Origin: Strigops habroptila
Taxonomy: Eukaryota; Chordata; Aves; Psittaciformes; Psittacidae
Length of the DNA: 64,000 nucleotides
Direction of reading: 5' to 3'
Assembly (NCBI RefSeq): GCF_004027225.2
Contig: NC_044278.2
Location: 96,588,743-96,652,742 of the forward strand
Shown here: positions 1 to 12,829 of the stretch, in pieces
How positions within the stretch are numbered: the first letter of the stretch is position 1
Layout of the letters: every line of letters starts with the position of its first letter
Made by a program: the position numbers and the translations under genes
Notes under the pieces: model-generated
The model's database searches: none
What the model saw: only the letters and a program-made list of their open reading frames with translations
What the model was told of the DNA's origin: nothing

Positions 1-328
1 CCACAGAGGACTCTCCTAACCATGAGGCTGGAGGGAAATGCATGTGGGAATCCCTGTGCCCTGCAGTAGAGAGTTGGTAGGAGAGCATGCACGCATGATG
101 CTGTCACTGGTGGCTTGGACGCTCAGTGATGAGAGGAAGAAGTCCCAGGTTTATGTCCCCGCTCCCAGGGCTGTTTGTCAGTCAGCCCAACCAGGAATTC
201 CAGGGAACCAGAGCAGGTAAGTTTTGCAGAGCTGCAATTACAGCCCTGATACTGAAGTCTGATGCTGCATGTGCAGGTGCCCCATCGTCACAGACAAAAC
301 AAGCAAATCACCACTCTTCATTTCTCAC
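1..328. other. Left-edge intronic sequence, no exon seen
   Basis: This lies downstream of the last FGL1-like exon (donor gtgaga after base 329 on the minus strand). I read the minus strand for the next fibrinogen-domain exon. The one good acceptor (…ctctactgcag, minus strand near base 61) opens a phase-0 frame that reaches a stop within 15 codons and has no fibrinogen motifs. The remaining exons are probably outside the window. Confidence 0.5.
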
Positions 329-3300
329 CTGCTCGTTTGCAAGCTGGACATTTTCATAGACTGCGTAACGCCTTTCCCCATGCCAGTCCATCAGGTCAAT
401 CTTTAGTGAGCTCTCTCCTAAACACACAGTGGTGTCCTGTTAGAACTATCTCATGCAAATTGGAAAGAAATCTTTGGAGGAAAAATACTTGCACCTCTAG
501 TGAGCAGGTCATAGATGTGGTCATTGCCCAGCCAGTATTCACCATTCTTGCCCTGGAATTTCCCAAATCCCAGTTTATAATCATCCCATTTCCTGCAGTG
601 AGATACAAATACCAGTTTCAGCATGTGGGGGAACTAGACAGTTTGTGACACTTGGCTATGGAAACAAGTAAAATTTCATCTGTACCTCTAGACACTGTTT
701 TCTACAAGTATCTGATTCATCGCAAGCTGAGCTGAGATATGCCACTCTGCCTTAGAATTAAATACAACTCACAGCTTATTTCTGCTAAACCTGTGCACAC
801 ATATATTGGGATCAAACCTTCATACTGCCAGATGCAGTGCTTGCAGAATGAGGTTGTCAGTTAGAGGGAAAGGGAAAGCAGCAGCTGTCATACTGGTCTT
901 CAGCAAAGCATGTGAAATTGTTCTTCAGCAAGTCATAATTGAAATGCACTCCTGGCTGGAAGTGAATGTTGCAATCTAAAATATGCTGCATTTCTGGATG
1001 TATGATGTGGTATGGTGAAGAATCAGAAACTTACTAGAAGCTGCAAACGAAAGCTTCCAGATGGAGTTAAAAGGAAAATATCTGGGTTTGTTTTGTGTCC
1101 TGTTCTATTTAAATCTATTTTTGATTCACTGGCTGCTCCCACCTCCGCTTTTTTGGAGAATAATTGTTTGGATGTGGTAACTTGTCCTTCAAAGATACAT
1201 ACTTACTTTTCATCAGCATTCTCTGGCTTCATCTTTCTAAGAGAAATCTCCAGCTGTTACTTTCTCCTCATCATTTTGTTCTCTTAAAATCTCCTCTGTT
1301 ATTTATGTATTATCTTAGATACTCATATACTTCTCTGTATCATCATTTCCAGTTTTACTAACCTCATGTTTATTCCATCTCTCATGTTATTGGGGATATT
1401 ATTTCTGCCTGACCTTCATGCTAGTCAATGCTCCTCTTCAGGTTGTTTTTCATTCATCTGTGTTGAGAGCTGAACTACCATGGCTAGATAGCTACCATGC
1501 TCTGGGCAAGCCAGCTTAAAGTCAATTGAAGTTGCTTTGCAATGGACTGCACTCACTGTAAGAGACACTAGACCTGCTCTGAAGTTGTGTGGACTGTGAT
1601 AATGAATTAATCTGCATGATGATATTTCTTCTTTAATATGCTACCAGAGCATCTCTCCTTCAGGAGGTTTCCAGGTGAAAGTCACCTCCCTGGGATTTTG
1701 CCTAGAGAAGGCACAATCTGGACCAGTGGTTTGACATCTTTTTGAGTGTTCTGAATAAGAAAACTAATGTCACACCTTGCTGAACAAAAATTCCTGATAC
1801 GAGAGCAGATAATATGTTCAACAGGTATCAGTCTGTGTGCCTGCAGCAGATACCTGCCCATTTGGAGCCTTCAACAGTCTCCATTAATGATAAAAACAAT
1901 ATGCACACATGAATACACTTACACAAATGCAGAGAAGCCATGGAAAAGGCGTTATAGGTCCATTTTGATTATGGCCTCCTGCTACCAATATGTACCACTA
2001 GATTGTCCTAATGCAAAGAGCTATCATCAACTGAGTATAGTCTTGCACACTCTGCTTCTCAAACGCAGGGTTTGCCAGGCAGCAGGACAGGGTGGAAGCT
2101 GTAGGCGTGACTGTAAGCCCTGTTGATGCACCCACCTGTTGAAGTTCTCCTTGCCATTACTGCGCCGCTGAATGACGGTCCAGCCCCCGCCGTCAGACAT
2201 GTCACAGTACACCAGGAAAGGCTCTCGGTCTGCCCTGGGCCTGATCCGGTAGTAGCCGTTTTTGGTGTTCTTCCGATCATACACGGCAGAGCAATCTGGG
2301 CAGAATGGTACCAGCTTGTTAAACAGGGCACGGGAAAGCAAAGCGGTATGTGCAGCCAAGAGAAGGCATTGCTGAAAGGCTGCCTGGGACAAGGACACTT
2401 GGCCAGCCTGTGTATGGCTCTGTAAGCCCTGCAAAGCCAAAGCAAATGGTTCAGGAAGGGAGTAGCAATGCTGGTTGCAAACTGCCGGGCCTGATGAAGA
2501 GCAGCAAGGTTGAGAGCCTTTACAGCCATGCTCTCTGAGGGAGTCATTCCCAAATCTTTGGTGAGATATGGGATGACTGCAGCGCAGGCTGGCCTTTAGA
2601 ATGGGAGTGTTGCAGGACCAGGATTGGCTCTGTCAGCAAGACTGTATGCAGGGAAGCTGATTTCCAGTGGGAAGGTAACTTCAGCTGTACTTCAGATTGA
2701 TCGAGGTCCAAGAGGCTAAGCTCCTGTGACCAGCTCTACCAGGGCTATATCAGGAGAGTGCCTTTCAGAACCTCGGTGCTTCACACTTTCAATGTAATGC
2801 CCATGAAGGATAAAATCTTGGTCAAAGGCCATGATTCCAGTTCTCAAAGTGACATCAAGGAAGAGAGTTTGCATACCTGCTACTGCACCATAGAATTGAT
2901 GCAGGAACTGAGGAACGGGAGACTGGGCTCCTAAAACAGGTTTCAGCACCTGCAGCTGAGCCTGATACTCTGGGCTCCTGTAAGTCACTCAAGGTAAATA
3001 GGCTCTTCAAGAGCAGGACCCATCTCTCCCTAAAGCAGACGTCTAAAGTAGGTCTGACAGAAAACATCCGAGAGGTGCCTGTTCATCTCTGCACCAGAGT
3101 CCCACGTGAGAAACCCAGCTGCAGGTGTCTGGCTGTACTTGGGTGATAGCTGCCTAAAGCTGCCCAGCTCTGGCCCCAGGGGGTGGCCGTTGGTACCAAG
3201 GCCACCACTGGTGGCCACTCTGCCCTTCTCTTCCCATGTATGTGAGTTTTAAAACACAATCCACTTTAAAAATTCTAAAACTTTTAGCAGAAATAAAATA

Positions 3301-4037
3301 TGACACATGGGGCACTGCAGGGAGAAATAAGCACTGTGGCGAGCTGAAATTTCCACACACGCTACTGCAGACTGTACCTTGGTCATAGACTATCAAATTT
3401 CCACTGGTTGTGGGTAAAAGCGTCTTATGCTGCACGCTCCTGTTGCCTGAGAACAGCCCACTGTTTGTTCTGTGGTAAGTGTTCTCCAGGATGTCCTTCA
3501 GTTGTAGTTCATATAAGAAAAGCAAGTCTTGAAGCTGTTTTAACCTTTGTCTTAATTTATTGTTGTCCAGCAGGCAGATATCTTTTTCCTATGGAGGAAA
3601 TAAAAGAACCCCCCCCATACTTCAGTCAGTGGTAGGAACAGGGAGGCAAGAGAGAATGTATCTGTCTCCTCTTGGCCTTTACATGTCACACTGCCTCTGT
3701 GGATCAAGATGACTCGATGGAGATCTTCTCCTAAGATACACAAATCTTGTACAGCAAGAATTGAACCTAGTGGAAAAGGGTTTTCTACAATGACCTTGTC
3801 ACTTCTCAAAGCATCCAAGAATATGACCAGATACACAGAAAATTACTTTGGACAAACATAGTACGTCTCAACCCCCATTTAATGAACTCACAGGGAGTGT
3901 TTGCAGACTGTGAATGATAAACCATTGAGAGGTTGTACAGACACTAACTAAAGGATACGCACCGATAACCTGGGTGCAGGTGAGCCAAAGCTGACCAGCA
4001 GAAGGAGCACCAGCAACCAGGGCATCATCGCACTCAT
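329..4037 (-). CDS. Fibrinogen-like protein, FGL1-type (5' part; gene runs off the left edge)
   Basis: Secreted fibrinogen-domain protein. Coding exons on the minus strand, in transcript order: 4037-3963, 3588-3378, 2295-2136, 592-495 and 417-329. All junctions are GT-AG and phases agree throughout, giving 211 residues in the window. Residues 1-25 form a signal peptide ([15 protein letters not shown] core). Residues about 26-60 are a leucine-rich coiled-coil-like stretch ([20 protein letters not shown]). The fibrinogen C-terminal domain starts at Asp96-Cys97; [16 protein letters not shown] and NGEYWLGN are hallmark motifs, and Cys97-Cys126 should form the first disulphide. This order and size match FGL1 (about 312 residues, known family), so roughly the last 100 residues lie beyond base 1. 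FGL1 is a liver-secreted protein and a LAG-3 ligand; that role is not shown for this copy. Whether it is FGL1 itself or a paralogue cannot be settled here. Confidence 0.85.
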
Positions 4038-4047
4038 TTCTTATCAC
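3963..4047 (-). other. Signal-peptide exon of the FGL1-like gene, with two possible donors
   Basis: The exon follows an acceptor after a polypyrimidine run (minus-strand ...tttttttcag) and starts with 10 untranslated bases before ATG at 4037. Two donors are available: CAG|gttatc, ending the exon at 3970, and ATCG|gtgcgt, ending it at 3963. Only the second leaves phase 0, which joins in frame to the coiled-coil exon starting with GAA AAA GAT. The first would put the next exon out of frame. A second in-frame Met pair lies at codons 4 and 5, so the exact start could be three codons later. At least one upstream untranslated exon must exist but was not identified. Confidence 0.7.
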
Positions 4048-7000
4048 CTGAAAAAAAGCATTGACAGGCTGCACGGGAGGTTTCTTTGGTTCCTCTCACA
4101 ACTTAATCGCCCCTCACAATCATGTTTAATTCTCCAGAAAATGCTGCAGGATTTGTTAAAGAGGTTGCTTGAAACTACAGGCAGTACAAAATTGGGGTAA
4201 AAGATGCATGTTTGGGAGAAGCTGAAGCACCAGTGCAGTGTGCTGACAGAGGGACTGAGGCTTTGGTCCAAGCTCCTGTTCCCCGGAAAAATAAATACCT
4301 GGTATGACTCTCCAGCAGCCCCTGCCCCTTCTCCCATGTGCAGAAGGGAAGTTACTCAGCAGTAACACATCCTTGGAGCCCTCCTCGCCAAACTGGCTGG
4401 CCAAAATCACACAGTCCTTATTCAATCCAAACTTCCCAAAGACAAGAGGAATTCTGCCTCCTGGTTGAGTGGACGTAGGTGTTGCCCCTCCTCAGTCCAT
4501 GGAGCAGTCTGTCAGAATGGGATTGCCTTGGAGGCCAAGGGCAGAAGTCACAGGTGGCACAGAGTGGGCATGGGGTAGTTTTTGCTTGGACTTTGGTGGA
4601 CGAGATCTGTGCTGCCAACCAGCACACAGATGGGGCTTCAGTTAGAGAGTCTCAGCTAGAAAAAACACTGACTGCCACTGGGAACGTTCAGCTGAGCACA
4701 AGTGATCAGTACGGATTGTTCGCAGTGTGCTTGTACGGTGCTTAAAAAAAAAATAAAAATCGGAAAGAGTTAAAAAAATTCTGAAAAATAGGCTAAAACT
4801 GACTCCCCCGCTTCACATCTGGAAGTGCTGCAAAAACTTGGCTACCCAGCTCTTTGCTTTGAGCAGCGACGTGCTCTGTTTCAGCTACAGCCCTATCAGC
4901 ATCCCCGGAGCGGCAGAGGCTAGGGCTGCTTCCAGAGCCGGCAAAGCTGCTGTCACAGGGGAGCCATCTGCCAGGCTGGGCAGGCAGGGCCCAAAGCAAG
5001 CTGAGACAAGTGCCCCGTGGAGGGCACCCATAAGAGATGTCGTGCAGGTGTGCGCCCCTGCACACAGCATGTTTTCAGCTCATAGAGGAGTTTGGGGTGA
5101 CAGCAGGGACCCCCCAGCCTGTGATACTGGTGCTGTTCATCCTCACTGCCATGCAACCGTGCTGGTGGCTGCAGCGCAAAATCGGGCCCCACATTGGGCA
5201 TGTGCGGAGAGGCAAAAAGCCAACAGGAAGGATGGGTTTGAGCGATGGCTCCTGAAAACCAGACAGCGCAGACTGGAGGGAAAGCAAGCAGCTTCATCTA
5301 CACCTTTATCAACACATATGAAATGCACATACCTGTAACTCGCCTTCCCTTCAGAACTCCTCCTGATATGATTATCTCCCTTAAAAATCAACTGCAAAAG
5401 AAAGTGACCATAAACCTGGCTGCATTTCTAGAGGTTGATGAGATTTTCCTCCTCAGATGGCCCACGCCAGGGGTGCGGATGAAGAACGTTTCACAGCACT
5501 AGGCAGTTCCACAGACAAGACACTTGCAATTCCTTTTGTGAAAGAGTTACCCAATCCCCAGGTTATCTGTTGTTACCCAATACTCACCCTGCTGCTTCCC
5601 AGTGAGGATAACTGCCAGTTAGGTTTCTATCAGCGGTGCTCTCCAAAGGAGAGGGGCTCTGCTGGTTGCGTACCATTACCCACCTTATTTGACTAGGAAG
5701 CTCAACCAAGACTGGCTTCTTTAAGTGTTTATATGAATCACTCAGACTAATGCTCCCTGTGGGAGTTTTATCTCATGTTTAATACAGCCAGGCTCATTTC
5801 ACTAAGTCCTGCAAGGTGGAAAGAACACAGCTTTTGTGTTTAACATTCCTTTTGCGGTTTATTCTGGTTTATATGTAAAAGCACAGCACAGCTGTAATGC
5901 CAAAGGAGCTGCTAATCTGAAGCAAGAAGTGAATGTGGGGGTATTAAGCAAGATTTGCTATTTGACTGAAGTCTCAGGAGGATTGCAGTTGTGTAACTCT
6001 CCTCTGAGCTGGATGATAAGATTTGCTAGTTAACACAAACAAGGACATTTGTGGAAGAGAGAAGAAAAAAACCCCCAAACAGATGGGTGCCTCCTTTTGC
6101 ATTATGGCCAAGGAATTACAGATTATTTTAAAGAAGACAGCAGAAATGCTCCTCTTTACAGAGCTGTGTTCAGAGGAGAGACTGTGGGGGCAAAAGACAA
6201 GGCATATAAGCCCATAGTAAAGTTCTGTGTTACTCTCCAGGAAAGCAGGACTGTCCAGCTATTACCAAGTACAGCGATAATGTTTATTTCTTAAACACTG
6301 CATTCCTCTTCTCCCGCAAGAACCCTGACCTATTTCACTGCCAAAGGATTATGTAAACAGTGCTTTCCTCCTCACTTGTTCTCTACTCCCAGTTTTAGGC
6401 TGGGTTTGGCAGCATTATATTATATGCATGAAACCTCTGCTCAGTGGGTACTCAGCCCTTTGTTCTGCCCCTTCAGCCAGGGGCTGCAGCCAACAGCAGG
6501 GTGCTGGGGTACTGTGCACCTGAGCACAGGGGCGCTGCACAGTGTCCCCTGGGGCTTTCCTCCACAGTAGCATCTCTTTCTCAGCCAGCACTTGCGATGC
6601 TGTGCACCAATTCATGCTCTTGCCTGCATGGCCAACATTCTCCTCAGCCTGTGAGCACCTCCTGGTCCTAGATGAGATTGGCAACAGGCCTGGTTCTGTG
6701 GTGGCAGCATTGGAGTCACGGTGTGGGAAGCAGGATCAGCCCTGCGGCTGCCTGCAGGGCTGTACGGCTGTGGAGCACCAGGCCCCACACCTCGGTGTCC
6801 TGCAGGTCCCTGGGTAGGAGGGGCAGTGAGCTGCAGTCCTGCTGGGACTCACGTGTGTATGTTATGTGACTGCAGCTTTGCAGGAACAGGACTCAAATTC
6901 CAACCCCTCTTCAGGGACTCCTCAAAGGCCTCTCATAGATGTCTCGAGCACTCTCATACGCTCTCTATGACTCCACCAGTGTTAGCCTCACCAGCATCTG

Positions 7001-7729
7001 CAAGTGAAAAAGCCAGTCAGCTGGAATGTGTTTCTTGCACATCTGCTTCACAATGAACTTATTTTCCCAGGCTAGATGAAGCTTTAGGAATATCTGAAGC
7101 ACAAGAGAGCGGTTGCCATGAGGCTGAGTTCACGTGAGGTGGGTCTAGCAGGAGGGTGTGTTCATGTACTGCTCCACTGGCCTAGAGCTAAAATAATCAA
7201 TTCATCATAAAGAATGTGGACACTGTGTGATCACTGGTGTTGTTTCCTCACAGATGTTGAAATCCCTAGGCAATGCGACTGTAAATGCTCCTTTTTCTTT
7301 CCTGGAATACACACGCTTCACACATATTCTGCAGTGCAAATTCCTGTTTAGTTACTTGGAAGGAGATCAGATTCCCTCTTCTTAAGATATTCGGTGATCT
7401 TGTCAGCAAGTAATAACAGTTTCATTAACCAAAAACCTCCCCACCCTCCTCCACCATCCTTCCAGCAAAAGTACGTAGGTACTGAATAACAGTCATGAAA
7501 AACTATTATTTATACATTAAATACGCAGCCAGCACAGGAAGAATGCTAACAGGTGGATAAACATGAATGAGGAGAGTGCCTCTGTGGCAGCTCTTGATAT
7601 TCCTTCAGTCATGGGGCACTGGGCTCCCCCAGAAAAAATGGGTTGGGATAAAGCCATGACCATGACACATGATGGACATTCACTCCCTGAGAGCCCAATG
7701 GAACTGCAGCTGGATGACAGTGGTGGCAT

Positions 7730-8253
7730 CTCAAAACTCTTCAAAGACACATCTGGAGTACTGTGGTCAGTTCTGGGCTCCTCAGTACAGGAAAGGCAAG
7801 GAGCTACTGGAGAGGGTTCAGTGGAGGGCCATAAGGATGTTCAAGGGTCTGGAGCATCTCTCTTATGAGTAGAGATTGCAGGAGCTGGGCCTGTTTAACT
7901 TAGAGAAGAGCAGACTGAGAGGGGATCTCATTAATGCATATAAATGTCTCAAAGGTGGGTGCCAGGAGGATGGCACCAGACTCTTTCCAGTGGTGCCCAG
8001 TGACAGGACGAGGAGCAATGGCCATAAACTAGAACACAAGAAGTTCCACCTCAACGTGAGGAAGAACTTTTTTACACTGAGGGTGGCAGAGCTGCCCGGG
8101 GGGTTGTGGAGTCTCCCTCTCTGGAGACATTCAAAACCCACCTGGACATGTTCCTGTGTAACTTGATCTAAGTGGCCCTGCCTTGGCAGAGGGCGCTGGA
8201 CAAGATGATCTCCAGAGGTCCCTTCCAACCCTAATGATTCTGTGGTTCTGTGA
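7730..8253 (+). mobile_element. CR1 LINE fragment, 3' end (plus strand)
   Basis: The end of the CR1 second reading frame is legible in pieces ([60 protein letters not shown]). It is interrupted by a TAG after HLSYE and by a frame change after LRVAEL. The right end is the diagnostic CR1 terminus, a run of octamer-like ATTCTGTG/TTCTGTG units. It is 5'-truncated like nearly all CR1 copies and dead. The left boundary is approximate. Confidence 0.9.
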
Positions 8254-11193
8254 ACCAGTTCCTTCTTGTTTGTTCTTAAAAGGAGAAGGGACTAAATGAG
8301 GTGAACTGCTTCAGACTCCAAAGCAGTTAGAGACCTGAGGTTTCCACAGCAAGAGTCTGACTGCTTACCTGTGCTCTAGAAAATTCAGAGTAGCCTGGAG
8401 CGAGCTCCAAGCAAAACAGCTCATTTGCACTGAATCTAGGTGCTTTATGCATTTGCCATTGTTTTTATACTTCCCTATCATCTCCCACCTTCCATGAACA
8501 GCCTGCTCACTGGGCTCCTTCCCAGGCACTGCAGGTCTGGAGGTACCAGGGGACCACAGGCTCTTGATATGTGAGCTACTAAACATCCTCTGTAGGAATC
8601 TGGCCTGGTAGATTTTTTAAGACAAAGTTAATGTATGAGATCTGAAATAAATATTTATTAATTTTTTTAATCTAACAATAAAGGGTTTCATCAAAAGTAA
8701 GATAAATGTAAAAGATTGGGATGACATCAGCCACCACAGTTTCAATCTGCGAAACAACCGAAACCAGCATATGTGCATTAAAAGTCTGTGGTTTGTTAGC
8801 AAGGAGTAACCACAGAAATCTGTGTACAAAGAAGGAGTAATGGCAGACCATGAAACATGCTAGATCTGAATGTTTTGATAATGTTCAAAGAGCAAAGACA
8901 TAATTCAGTCTAATGAGTCTGCATGCAGCCTGTGAGTATCTAATGGGTTGACACAACAAATGTAATTAGTTTGTAAGTTCCTGAGGGCAAGCGCAGGCCC
9001 CCTGGATCTCACTTACATCAGGAATAGCTGTACCAAAGGGAATTACTCACAAGGCCAGAGGGAGTATGTGGATTATCTGCATGATCTTCTACCTACCTCA
9101 GGTCAGAGAACTCCCTGACCTAATTCAGTCCCATTTGAATGGGAGCATGTCTTTGAGAAAAAGATATTCTGGTGTAAAATATTCAGCGCTTAAAAACCAG
9201 CCATGCATCTTATCATGCTCTTCCACTGCTTAATCACCCACATTGTTAATTATTATTGTTTTTTGCCTTAAATCTGAATCTGCAAAGTCTCATCCTGCAG
9301 CTTTTTAATCTCATGATGCTTTACTCTGCAAAGGGGAAGAGCCCTCTGCTGCCAAATGTCTCTTTCCCTGCTTAAGGCCAGGACCAAGAACATATAAGCT
9401 CTGTGCCTGCCCCCCCTGGGAACCCAAACCCTGGTTACCTACTTCGGCTGTGGGGGAAAAGCCAGCAGGGTCACGGAGCGAGGGGTTGCACGGAGCTTGT
9501 GCTGGGCAAGGCTGGGCACTGTGGCACAAGCATATCCCAAGAGAAGAGCGACTACCCTAGTGGGTAGGTCACTTGTCTGGCATGGATAGGGAGGGCAAGA
9601 ACAAGCTCTGCTCCTGGGGTGATTCTATTCAGGGTTGTTAAATGCAGAACACATACATAGAGGTGCGATGAGCTGTGGGTGGTGTTTGGCAGGGTGTAGT
9701 GGAGGTGGTCTCACTAGGCTTGTTGAGAGCCTCCAGGGACTGCAGTACTCCTCTGCCTAGATTCAGGATCCCAACCCAGCCTAAGGAGGAGACTAGCAGG
9801 CAAGATTTGTGGCCAGGACAGTCCAGAGCATGCATAGGAGCAGAACTGCAGGTCCTGGAGGATCTCTGGAGCCCAAGAGAGTGATGTTCGATCAATTTAA
9901 TTGTCTCTAAAGTTAGGCATCTGCTGAGAAAGTACCTTTCTAGATCTAAATTTTGAAGCTTTAAGACTTCTTACACTTTTGCTTCTTTTGGGGCACCTAG
10001 ACCTTTCTTCAGATCCAGCCCTGACCAACTGTGACTAAGTCACTCGTCTTTTCTTTCAGAAGACGGACAGCTTTGAGTGCACTTCACAGCCTTCTACTCA
10101 CATGATGGCTCTTTCTTCTGGAATTGTGGTTACCAGAACTGGAGACCTGAGAGCAGACAGGAGCCAAGTAAAGAGCTTGCACAATATTTCCAACCCAACA
10201 TCTTTCCTGTCTGTGGATCCAAGGATCTTGTTATTCCTTTTGCCACAGAGCCACATCCCACAATTATTTGTGGCTGGCTACTCCCTACCGCTGCCCTAGG
10301 ATTTTTCAGTTACCTGTCTTCACAACACAGTCGCTGATGCCCCAGGTCTGACCTGCCTGAGTCAGGTTGATTGTGATTCACAACACGAGGAGTTAGTCCA
10401 GAAGCACTTGCGAGCTGTTTGACATGGACACACATACACCATGCAGGTGGCAGGTGCCTTGCAGTGACAGTTAGTAGTACTGCAAGTAGACCAAGGCTTT
10501 TTTTAAAGGTGTTGCATGGTCCTTTAGGCACCAAGGGCTGAAAAGCACCATCCTGAGGTGCTTTGTTCTGAGACTGACAGTGGGTGTCTCACGGAAAAGC
10601 ATGTTGCTCGCTCATCTGAACTCACCAGATGTTACAATTTACTCAGTGCTATGCAGCCGTTCTTCTGACCGACCACTTTTCGAACCGCTGTGTCAGCTGC
10701 AAACTTCATCACTCAGGATTTTAGCCAGGGCATGGTTTTAAACAGAACAACACGAATTAACACAACATTAAGCAGCGTAAGACAACACCCAATCCCTGCA
10801 GAACCTCTCTGGAAAAGTATTGCTTAAGGATGGTTCCCCTTTTAGCTATTTTAAGACTAGTATGCTGGGTTTTCATCAGTATGAACCAAATTGAGTTTAT
10901 ATTCTTCCACCTCTTTAACCAAAGTGATTTTCTAGCCAGACAGTTGATACAGAAGCAAGAAAATACTTTTATCAGTAAAACTTGTAGTCTTGTTTTAGAA
11001 ATATAAATCAGTTTGACAGGAATTATTTTTCCTAATCCCATGATGATTGGCATTAATTATTGTTATCACTAAGATTCTTTAATATTTTATTAGTTGAAAC
11101 CTCTGTCTGCTCTCTGGGAGCAAAGCCAAGATGACAGATCTGCCAGCATCAGGTCATCTGATCTATCTGCTTTTAATATTGGCAGAGAATTGA

Positions 11194-11224
11194 TTTCCCT
11201 CCCCCTCCTCCCCCTCCCCCCCCT
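11194..11224 (+). repeat. Pyrimidine (C-rich) tract
   Basis: A 31-base stretch of only C and T with C runs of three to nine, so the minus strand is G-rich with several G-runs and could form a G-quadruplex. It lies in gene-free sequence about 1.6 kb upstream of the VSP CpG island. Function unknown; it may be only low-complexity DNA. Confidence 0.6.
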
Positions 11225-12829
11225 GTTATCTGCATATTTATGCTATCCCAAGAGTTAATAAAAATAAAACTATTTTTCTTGGCCATTTCTCTTAAGAGTT
11301 TCAGATATAAATGAGCCGTACCTATTGATTTTAAAACCTGTCAAGTGAAGAGATTCTGTTTGCCACCTTCTCTGTTATTTTTGGAATGTAAAGTATGTCA
11401 TCACCCCTCTGAGATATGCATACTTCATCCTGCTCTCTACCCAGTATGTAACTGGATTATTTACTGAACATTTCAATCTCTTCTGCATTTTGTTGACAAT
11501 TCTGCTATGTTACACTGATGAATAATCATCAAGGGATCAGAACTGGATTCTGAGTGTTCTTTAAATGTCAGTATCATGAGTTAACTAGCAAAATATAATG
11601 AAAATGATTTATAAGTCTTGAATTTAAAAACCAGAATATTTTCAATGCTTTCCTTTTATTTTTAGCTTTATGAACCTTGGACTTTGTCCTATGCTTTTCT
11701 CCATCACCGGAGAGCTAGAAATTTGGTTTTATTAATTAAAAAAGAGGTGGTGTTTTTATTTTAGTCATCTGAGTCCAGAAGTTAGAAGTTTAAGAAAATA
11801 GAGCAATCACCAGGAAACTCATGTTGACGCATGAGAGCTGGCAAATCTTCTACAGCATCACCAATGCTGTAAGATTAGCAACACTGAAAGGCACAGTTAC
11901 AGTGTTATCACTGGCAATGTGGCATGTACCTGTTTGATGAATAATGGGAAGAACTTGTTTTCCTTTCTAAGTGCAGCCTCTAGCAAGCTGGTTCATTTAC
12001 AGCCCCGGCATTCAGTCTGGGTGCCAAACTTGAAGCTTCCAACCCCTCCTTGACTGGTTGTTATAGGTTGTTCTGTGAAAAGTCTGCTTCAATATCCAAA
12101 CTGCCTTCACACCTTGGTGGTTTCAGAGCCCAGGACTGGGGAAACCAGACTCCTGTGTTTCTAGAGTCTTGTCCAACATGGTCCTCCCCATGAAAGCACT
12201 CAATAGGCATAAACTCCTGCTGAAACTCAGAGGATATACTCACATGGTCCACAGCATCAAGCATGTACTAAATAACCTGCACATGTAAACCTTTTTTCTA
12301 AACTAGGAGCAAATTAATGGAATGTTTCTTCTCATCATCCAGCCTAGTTTCCATCCATGTTTAGCTGCTTCTCGAATACATAATTATCTGCATATACCAA
12401 ACATATTTAGCTTATTACTTGCTACCACTGTCTGTGCTAGCTACTTGCCCATATATTTATATATATGACAGACTTGAAAGGGAAACCTTCTGTTTAGTCT
12501 GTTGCCCAGAAATGCTCCCTATTCTTATCATTCATCTTAAAGATTTTGTTTCTTTTGGGCAAGGGGCTGCCGGAAAGGCTCCTGCCATCGGTTAACCGCA
12601 TCGACCGCTGTCCAAGCTCCAGCAGCCCCGGCAGCAGCCCCCAAAAGCTCGCTTTGAGCTCCCTCTGCTGCCGACCGTCCAGCAGAAAACCTTTCCAGCT
12701 CGGTGCTGGCCCCAGCAGCGGCACTTCTTTATGATGGTCCTGCTCAGGGACAGCTTGTCACTTGGCTGTTGGTAGGTGATGAGGAAGGCGTGAAGCCTCT
12801 GCAGAGCACAGGGTAGCTATCACGCCGTA

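Larger units (their letters stand above)
4048..12829. other. Intergenic stretch, no gene recognised
   Basis: Sequence between the 5' end of the FGL1-like gene and the VSP CpG island. Its left part must hold the untranslated first exon and promoter of the FGL1-like gene, which I cannot place. It contains one CR1 fragment (about 7.73-8.25 kb) and a pyrimidine-rich tract at 11.2 kb. Open frames here are short, unrelated to known proteins and lack splice or codon support. Confidence 0.5.

Noticed and set aside
2027-2553. Longer minus-strand open frames around the fibrinogen exon
   Set aside because: They read through the intron on both sides. The real exon is 2136-2295, bounded by a good acceptor and donor that match phases with its neighbours.
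3552-3836. 94-codon minus-strand frame between the signal-peptide and coiled-coil exons
   Set aside because: No in-frame splice sites join it. Direct joining of the exons on either side keeps frame and matches FGL1 organisation.
7563-8228. Open frames at 7.6-8.2 kb and similar ones at 44.0-44.5, 25.9-26.5 and 49.0-49.3 kb as possible genes
   Set aside because: They are pieces of the CR1 reverse-transcriptase polyprotein, broken by stops and frame changes.
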